A DNA stretch of 23,133 nucleotides from contig JAUCBJ010008537.1 in NCBI GenBank assembly GCA_032718475.1, forward strand, positions 1 through 23,133. The letters run 5' to 3'. Every line of letters starts with the position of its first letter. Position 1 is the stretch's first letter. Source of the DNA: Nemertoderma westbladi (taxonomy: Eukaryota; Xenacoelomorpha; Nemertodermatida; Nemertodermatidae). Under the pieces are notes generated by a model, which searched no databases, was not told the DNA's origin, and was given only the letters and a program-made list of their open reading frames with translations. Of this stretch, positions 17,931 to 23,133 are shown piece after piece. The position numbers and the translations under genes are program-made.

Positions 17931-18446
17931 TCATGGCAGTAAAAATATTCTGGAGATTGCATTATGGCGAGATGCAACGTGCACAGTATGAACAACAATA
18001 TTTGTACTTTTTGAAACCCTTCGAATGAGGCTGTTATAAGATCGATCACGAACATGTATAAACATAGGGATGTTGTGATTTCCGAAGAACAGATACATGC
18101 TGGTGGGGCCACCATCAGTCTGCCTAGGAATATTAAAAATCATATGAGCACAATTGTTGTAAGCTACACGAATTATATCCAAAGCAGACTGACTGAAGTT
18201 GGATCGCGACCACAGTGCATTGCAGTAAATGGGAGTGCAGAATGATTTAAATAGTTTCACTTTTACATCTACAGAAAAACCACCGAATCGACGCACTAAA
18301 TAGTTACCTCGAGCATATAAAGAATGAGTTTGTCTAGTAATATCATACCCATCATCCGTAGTCGAGTGAAGTACATGCCTAAATAAACAAATATGTCAAC
18401 AATGTCAATAATTTTACCGTAAATATAAATATGAGAAGCTGCACCT
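17931..18446 (-). pseudogene. LINE copy D, C-terminal part of ORF2
   Basis: After the piggyBac-like insertion the frame passes IYIYGKIIDIVDIFVYLG, then with frame changes LYARGNYLVRRFGG, VKVKLFKSFCTPIYCNALW, ALDIIRVAYNNCAHMIFNIP and the C-terminal RDRSYNSLIRRVSKS, ending at a stop at 17931. The order matches copy A. The region from 17788 to 17930 is the AT-rich 3' untranslated tail. Confidence 0.8.
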
Positions 18447-18463
18447 TTAACCCTATTAAACCC

Positions 18464-18490
18464 GGGGGGGGGGGGGGGGGGGGGGGGGGG
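18464..18490 (+). repeat. Run of 27 consecutive G
   Basis: Homopolymer G tract immediately inside the left end of the piggyBac-like element; the right end has only a short G-rich counterpart (about 19697-19710). Length may be affected by sequencing or assembly. Confidence 0.9.
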
Positions 18491-18789
18491 TCAATATGAC
18501 CCCATCCCGTGGTTTTTTTATTATAATTCTGAAACAAACGCAGTTAGGAATCTGAAATTTTATGACTTTTCCTAAAAATCCATTGTCTTCCTAGTAGTGA
18601 AAACCGTTTTCAAAAATATTGGGTAGTTTTCGAGTTATAGCACCATTTTTTAACCCTACTTTTGGCACTTTTTTTGAGACGTTTTTTGAAAATTACATTT
18701 CATTAAATATGAATTGTAACATCTCTATTTTTGATTTACATCGGTTTTTTGGTGTTAGAAATTGGATGGAATTCATATAAATTGATTTA

Positions 18790-19215
18790 GAAATTTCAAA
18801 CTTGTTTTTTTCGGCGGGTGCCAATTTTTGGTGCCCGCACCAAATTTTGAAAAATGTCAATTTTGAAAATTGATTGTGTGAAACTTGTTTTTTACGCAAT
18901 TGGGGTTTTTTGGGGTTCTGGTTTCGATGAAATATATACGAGTCGCACCAAGTGTATCAAACTTGTATTTTTCGGCAGTGGGTGCAAATTTTGGTGCTAG
19001 CACGAAATTTTGAAAATCCATTCAATTGATAAAATTGTTTGTGACAATTTATTTCTTGCGTTTTAGATCTTTATGGCTATTCTGAATTGAATGGAATATA
19101 TAATTTTCGAACTAGGCATCTCAAACTTGTATTTTTCGGAAGTGGGTGCAAAATGTGGTGCTAGCACCAAATTTTGAAAACCATCAAATTTATAAATTGA
19201 TTGTGTCACCTTGTT
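18790..19215. repeat. Three diverged ~165-bp internal repeats with a palindromic core
   Basis: Similar blocks start near 18797, 18957 and 19119. Each carries AACTTGT(A/T)TTTTTCGG, then GTGGGTGCA or a close variant, then a palindromic TTGGTGCTAGCACCAA-type core and AATTTTGAAAA. Spacing is about 160-175 bp. Confidence 0.65.
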
Positions 19216-19771
19216 TCTTGCGTTATAAGGGTTTGTGAGGGTTCTGAATTCAATGGAATCAGTAAAAATTTCATGGGCATTTTAGAAATGTATTCCATTA
19301 GAATCAGCGCCCTAGAAAACCTGAAAATGTGAATTTATAGCATCGTATAAGTGAATTAAAAATTTTGTGTTCTAACTGAAAAGTGCTGGTTACTTGTTTT
19401 TTTCATTTTTTTCCTATGCAGAGAGGACTAAACAGCCATTTATAGTAATCATATCATTTTTAAATATTTTCCAATGTATTTTGCGCCCCAGAAAACCTGT
19501 ATTGAAAAACAATTAGACGAAAAATGTAACTTTCAAATTTTCTGAAAATTGTGCACTACTTGTAATTTTGGTGCTGCAATATAACCACCCCAGTACATTT
19601 TTTCGAAAATTTTTTTTTTCGGTCGGATCCTGACTAGTGAGATACCTACGTACAAACGAAAAATCAGACGTTTTCGTAAAAATTTGTAGATTTTAGAGGG
19701 GGTGGGGAGGTCAATATGACCCCCTCCCGGTATTTGTACAACATTTTATAGCCCGGTACTAATAGGGTTAA

Positions 19772-21099
19772 AGTATTTCGGAAAATAGTAAATGCATTTA
19801 GTTTCTTGACATTAAATAACATTGAGCTACTATCGGCATATTTGACCGCCAGATTAATTAATGATTGCAGACCATATATCGAGTTACTTACTAAGCACAG
19901 ATCATCAGCATAACACAGATGGTTAATCCTGAGATCATCAATTTTACAACCTAAATCAGATTCATTAAGCATAATGCTCAGGTCATCCATATATATATTA
20001 AAAATTATTGGTGATAATACCCCTCCCTGTTTCGTACCATTAGTTACAATGAAACCCACAGAAGTAATAGACACCCAACGCACTCGCATAACTTGATTCC
20101 TATACCAAAATATAATAATCCTAACTATATATAGGGGGACGCCCCTATCAATCAATTTGCAAAAAAGAAGAAAATGGTTAATCCCATCAAACGCTTTACT
20201 AAGATCGAGCATACATACGTAAACTGGAGTACTCGATGATAAATAATAGTTAATTAACTCTTTTAAGGTGTAGACACACATTTCAGTACCGAGTTTTGGT
20301 TTAAAACCAAATTGATATACTCGACGAAGACAGGATATCTAACGTACGCTTAAGTATAACATTCTCTACAATCTTGCTCATGACCGTTGCTATGGCAATA
20401 CCACGATAGTTATCCTTCGACGTAATGTCTTGGGATCTATCCTTAACAAGTGGTACTATTATAGAGTCTATCATAATATCAGGTAAATAACCATGGTAAA
20501 ATACAGAATTAAACAGTACAGTTAAACAATTTAAGAGATCAAAATTGCACCCATTAATGAAGTATTCAGCACAAAGGCCATCAGGCCCAATAGATTTACC
20601 ACTCTGTAGTTTAGACAGAGTGTCAAAAATATTAATATTCGAAACAATATAAGCACTAGAAAATTTAGCCTTATTTATACTGTTAAGTACATAATCCCGT
20701 TCACTGTCATCATTAACACAGTTAAACAGGGACTGAAAATGCTCACGCCACATCTCACCAATAGCTTCATCACCAACAGCGTCACCCACTTTATTAGGTA
20801 GTGAAGCTGGCTCATACGTATGTTTATGCACAGCCTTCCAGAATTCGTTACTGTTTCCAGTGTTATTCTCATCCGAAACCAGTGCCTCTGCAACTTTTTC
20901 GTTACGGAAAGCATTTTCTGATCGTTTACACAGCCGCAAGGCACGTTTGAAGGAAGCCTTTGCATGTAAATATTTGTTAAATATGCCACCCTGCTTAGGC
21001 GAACCAACTGACCGCCATAGTTTAAAAAGTTTCCGAGACTCATCATATTTATCTTTAACTACTGTATTCCAACCGGGAATATTAAAGTTACTTTTATTG
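19772..21099 (-). pseudogene. LINE copy D, ORF2 linker and reverse transcriptase core
   Basis: From the truncated 5' end the linker reads VVKDKYDESRKLFKLWRSVG and GGIFNKYLHAKASFKRALRL. It is followed by KLQSGKSIGPDGLCAEYFIN, IIVPLVKDRSQDITSKDNYR and GIAIATVMSKIVENVIL. A frame change near 20305 leads to MCVYTLKELINYYLS, motif A CMLDLSKAFDGINHF, motif B TNGTKQGGVLSPIIFNIYMD and motif C CYADDLCLVSNS. The frame runs into the piggyBac-like element at 19771. Catalytic Asp residues are kept, but the copy is inactive. Confidence 0.85.
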
Positions 21100-21116
21100 A
21101 AAGTTACTTATATTGA

Positions 21117-21535
21117 ACAGGCACTTAACATGGCAACAACCATGGAACCTACTACCATATTGGGGGTGGATGTGACCACCTACCACAATGATCAGCAAGT
21201 TACCTTGCCTACTGGTCACAAGGTTTACACCTTGGATGGGAAGAAGAACGAGGGCTTTGTTGGAGCTCCAATAGGCCAAATGGGCATCGCGCTTCAGATT
21301 AGCATTAACATGTTTCTGCTTTTTGCTGGCGCTGGAATCATACAATACTGGAATGGCTGCAGTGGCTTATGGGGTGGGCATTACTTCCTGTCTTGTACTT
21401 GATATGGCAATATGTTATATGAACAGTACTTCTGGTTCACTCGCGATGCTAGCGGTGATTGGCTCTGATACTTAGTTCTATACTGGGCTGTGGTGATAGG
21501 AATCCTACCATGTTGGGTAATAAGGACCAATAGAT
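21117..21535 (+). pseudogene. Unassigned hydrophobic coding remnant, possibly more of the viral element
   Basis: A frame through 21117-21340 reads MATTMEPTTILGVDVTTY and LPTGHKVYTLDGKKNEG, then the hydrophobic GIALQISINMFLLFAGAGII. A shifted frame from 21353 to 21472 gives VAYGVGITSCLVLDMAICYM and SGSLAMLAVIG, and a third near 21480 gives LYWAVVIGILPCW. This is multi-membrane-like, less AT-rich than the neighbouring LINEs and placed on the far side of LINE D from the viral element, on the same strand. It could be part of a flaviviral nonstructural region. I find no diagnostic motif, so a host or other origin stays open. Confidence 0.3.
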
Positions 21536-21563
21536 AAAGAAATAATAAATAATAATAATAATA
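21535..21563. repeat. AAT/TAA microsatellite
   Basis: AATAATAAATAATAATAATAATAAA borders the truncated 5' end of the + strand LINE fragment. It may have been the insertion target. Confidence 0.8.
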
Positions 21564-21761
21564 AAGACCAAAATTTTGACAGTTGACTTTGAAAGTCCTC
21601 AGCAAGTCTCTGATCGGATGAGCATAAGCTCAAAAGATGGTATGCTTGAGCATGTGGATGACTTCTGTTACCTGGGATCATGGATCCGGAAGTCAGGTGA
21701 GGACCTTCGAATACGTAAGGGAAAGGCATGGGCAGCCTTGAATAGGCTTTCCAGGATTTGG
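21563..21761 (+). mobile_element. LINE copy E, 199-bp fragment of family B/C in the opposite orientation
   Basis: This + strand piece codes KTKILTVDFESPQQVSDRMS, then GMLEHVDDFCYLGSWIRKSG and AWAALNRLSRIW, identical in order to the reverse transcriptase thumb of copies B and C. It is the reverse complement of about 22279-22477 with a few mismatches. It stops abruptly at 21761, where the TAG-repeat tail of copy C begins, so copy C most likely inserted into it. The rest of copy E would lie beyond copy C, outside the window. Confidence 0.85.
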
Positions 21762-23133
21762 ACTACTACTACTAGGATCGGCATGCTGCATTGCAGCTGC
21801 ATTTTTAAGAATGCTGTGCCGGCTTGTCAACAAAATTGCACCGCCACAACTCCCTATCACCCATGACATTTGCTAGATCATCCGCATCTTTAAGGCCAGT
21901 GTCCTTTAAGATGCGTCTCAAGAAAGTCATGGGCTGTCCACCATGCTTATTCACTCCATGAGGCTGCCAAAGTACAAGATTATGCACTGGCTGGTCCTCA
22001 CGGCGAAAGCAATGTCCTGCAAAGCGGAGGCGATTTTGTTCTAGTGTCAAGCTTGGGGGAACCAATGAGACACCTCCAATGTTATATAGTGTCTGGTTGG
22101 AGATGTGTGCATTGTACTTGACACAATGAACCCGGCGTAGCATTCTTGTGAATGTGCCATCCAGAGATTTGGTGTCCTCAGCAGTTAGAGCCCAGCATGG
22201 ACTCCCGTAGAGGAGTACTGGAACTACTGCTGCTCTAAATAATCGGACCTTAAGTTTCCGATTAATTCTCGGTGACTTCCAAATCCTGGAAAGCCTATTC
22301 AAGGCTGCCCATGCCTTTCCCTTACGTATTCGAAGGTCCTCACCTGACTTCCGGATCCATGATCCCAGGTAACAGAAGTCGTCCACATGCTCAAGCATAC
22401 CATCCTTTGAGCTTATGCTCATCCGATCAGAGACTTGCTGAGGACTTTCAAAGTTAACTGTCAGAATTTTGGTCTTTCTGGAGTTAATAAAAAGACCAAC
22501 ACTAGAAGCAGCATGTTCTAATGAGCTGAGGAGCCGTTGGGCTCCCTCTAATGATTCTGAGAGTACTCCTAAGTCATCAGCAAAGTCTAGATCAGTTAGG
22601 TACTTGGCAGGATTTCCTCGACTTCTGGAGCCAGTAGGTGGAGTTATCATCACCCCATCATCATTATGATGATCTAAGGACATGCGTAGAACATAGTCAA
22701 CCACAATTATGAACAAGAATGGTGCAAGTGTGTCTCCTTGGAGGACGCCCCATAACACTTCAAATGGTTCTGTGTCACCGTCAACAGTAGACACAAATGT
22801 TGTCGAACCATCGTATACTGATCTGATTGCTGCAATAATTTCATCAGGAATCCCATATAATGAAAGTATGCTGAACATACGTGAGCGAGAGACTGAATCA
22901 AAGGCCTTGAAGAAGTCAACAAAGATAACAGCCAGATGCCTGTCTTTCTTTTTTGATAATTCTTCAATTATCCTTCTAAGTGCCAAAATGGGCTCCATGG
23001 TCCCACGACCTTTACGGAACCCATTCTGATTTCCACGGAGCAGTCTCTCAATGGGATCCCTGATGCGATTTAATAGAATCCTATTGTATAGCTTTGCAGC
23101 AATCGAGATCAATGAGATTCCCCGAAAAGAACC
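21762..23133 (-). mobile_element. LINE copy C, family B/C, continues past the window end
   Basis: The - strand 3' end has the same TAG-repeat tail (21762-21776) as copy B, followed by the same 3' untranslated sequence. The sequence is nearly identical to copy B throughout 12377-13753. It is open at the right edge, so its length and target duplication cannot be determined. Confidence 0.9.
21805..23133 (-). CDS. LINE copy C reverse transcriptase, partial, uninterrupted
   Basis: The frame is open from the window edge (23133) to a stop at 21805, 442 codons, without the extra base that breaks copy B. Starting inside GSFRGISLISIAAKLYNR, it shows NQNGFRKGRGTMEPILALRR, motif A VIFVDFFKAFDSVSRS, motif B GVLQGDTLAPFLFIIVVDY, motif C LDFADDLGVLSES, the thumb VDDFCYLGSWI, PVLLYGSPCWALTAEDTKSL, and the C-terminal part with LRRVHCVKYNAHIS, RLRFAGHCFRRED and FLRRILKDTGLKDADDLANV. 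The true start lies outside the window. An upstream endonuclease is expected but cannot be seen. This is the only long LINE frame here that could still encode a working enzyme. Confidence 0.85.
   Translation of the reverse strand, partial: GSFRGISLISIAAKLYNRILLNRIRDPIERLLRGNQNGFRKGRGTMEPILALRRIIEELSKKKDRHLAVIFVDFFKAFDSVSRSRMFSILSLYGIPDEIIAAIRSVYDGSTTFVSTVDGDTEPFEVLWGVLQGDTLAPFLFIIVVDYVLRMSLDHHNDDGVMITPPTGSRSRGNPAKYLTDLDFADDLGVLSESLEGAQRLLSSLEHAASSVGLFINSRKTKILTVNFESPQQVSDRMSISSKDGMLEHVDDFCYLGSWIRKSGEDLRIRKGKAWAALNRLSRIWKSPRINRKLKVRLFRAAVVPVLLYGSPCWALTAEDTKSLDGTFTRMLRRVHCVKYNAHISNQTLYNIGGVSLVPPSLTLEQNRLRFAGHCFRREDQPVHNLVLWQPHGVNKHGGQPMTFLRRILKDTGLKDADDLANVMGDRELWRCNFVDKPAQHS

Larger units (their letters stand above)
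18451..19767. mobile_element. piggyBac-like non-autonomous element, 1317 bp, inserted in LINE D
   Basis: The ends CCCTATTAAACCCGGG (18451-18466) and, as reverse complement, CCCTATTAGTACCGGG (19752-19767) agree at 14 of 16 positions. They are flanked by TTAA at 18447-18450 and 19768-19771, the target duplication of piggyBac elements. Just inside each end lies the palindromic word GGTCAATATGACCCC (18489-18503 and 19709-19723). No transposase is recognisable in the AT-rich interior, so it is non-autonomous. The interior holds three diverged ~165-bp repeats. Removing it rejoins the LINE D reading frame region at a single TTAA. Confidence 0.85.
17767..21099 (-). mobile_element. LINE copy D, CR1/L2-like, 5'-truncated, split by a piggyBac-like element
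   Basis: The - strand element has a 3' tail of TAA/TTA repeats at 17767-17787 (TATTATTATT on the + strand) and about 140 bp of 3' untranslated sequence. The reverse transcriptase runs from about 17931 to 18446 and, after the inserted element 18451-19767, from 19772 to about 21090. The 5' end is truncated in the linker before the reverse transcriptase (KSNFNIPGWNTVVKDKYDES). The endonuclease and ORF1 are absent. It is related to copy A but clearly diverged. It abuts the viral sequence on its 3' side, so it inserted into that sequence or at its edge. Confidence 0.85.

Noticed and set aside
18693-18899. Lys-rich - strand frame in the piggyBac-like element as a transposase remnant
   Set aside because: Its composition follows the AT-rich repeats, it shows no DDE-type motif, and it spans one of the internal repeat blocks.
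21563-22477. LINE pieces E and C as one insertion with a twin-priming inversion
   Set aside because: Twin priming inverts the 5' part of an element, leaving the intact 3' tail at the outer end. Here the opposite-strand piece abuts the 3' tail of copy C, so insertion of C into an older copy E fits better.
1-23133. tRNA, rRNA or host protein-coding genes
   Set aside because: I saw no cloverleaf-type A/B-box arrangement, no rRNA-like sequence and no exon series of a host gene. Every recognisable coding stretch belongs to a mobile or viral element.

Overview
The window is eukaryotic, almost certainly from an invertebrate animal. It contains no host gene that I can recognise. It is AT-rich, full of simple repeats, and consists of nested, mostly broken mobile elements plus one large piece of flavivirus-like sequence. 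There are no operons, no ribosome-binding-site logic, and no tRNA or rRNA genes. The families present (CR1/L2-like LINE, Mutator-like transposase, DUF7869 protein, R2-type endonuclease retroelement, piggyBac-like and Tc1/mariner-like non-autonomous elements) are typical of aquatic invertebrates. The species cannot be named from sequence alone.

Layout. (1) 1-7537: a Mutator-like DNA transposon on the + strand, with its transposase pseudogene at 5183-6868 and a possible 12-bp terminal inverted repeat at 2-13 and 7526-7537. A nearly complete two-ORF LINE lies inside it on the - strand (about 400-5090; ORF1 3526-4935, ORF2 about 450-3348). (2) 7538-9736: a LINE scrap on the - strand, an 800-bp Tc1/mariner-like element with ~230-bp inverted repeats (7736-8535), a broken DUF7869-type gene (8690-9255), and CAGTAC-type simple repeats. 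(3) 9737-14815: a degenerate + strand retrotransposon with an N-terminal Cys cluster, a 30-bp minisatellite coding SGGSPPVPKV units, a reverse transcriptase, and a C-terminal CCHC plus restriction-like endonuclease. It is split at 12376-13919 by a second LINE family (copy B, - strand) with a clean 6-bp target duplication.

(4) 15309-17766: the most unusual item, an endogenous flavivirus-like element. It reads capsid, prM/M, envelope (with a recognisable fusion-loop motif and C-terminal membrane hairpin) and the start of an NS1-like region. It carries several stops and frame changes and lacks the expected room for envelope domain III. (5) 17767-21099: another CR1/L2-like LINE (copy D, - strand), itself split by a 1317-bp piggyBac-like non-autonomous element (18451-19767) with TTAA duplications and a run of 27 G. 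(6) 21117-21535: an unassigned hydrophobic coding remnant that may be a further part of the viral insertion. (7) 21563-23133: a short + strand piece of LINE family B, into which a - strand, still open copy C has inserted. C continues past the window end.

Inferred order of events: the viral DNA and the R2-type retroelement sit side by side at a CAGTAC-rich tract. CR1/L2-like LINEs then invaded the Mutator element and the viral copy. DNA transposons and the B/C LINE came later, and B/C is the youngest because its two copies are almost identical.
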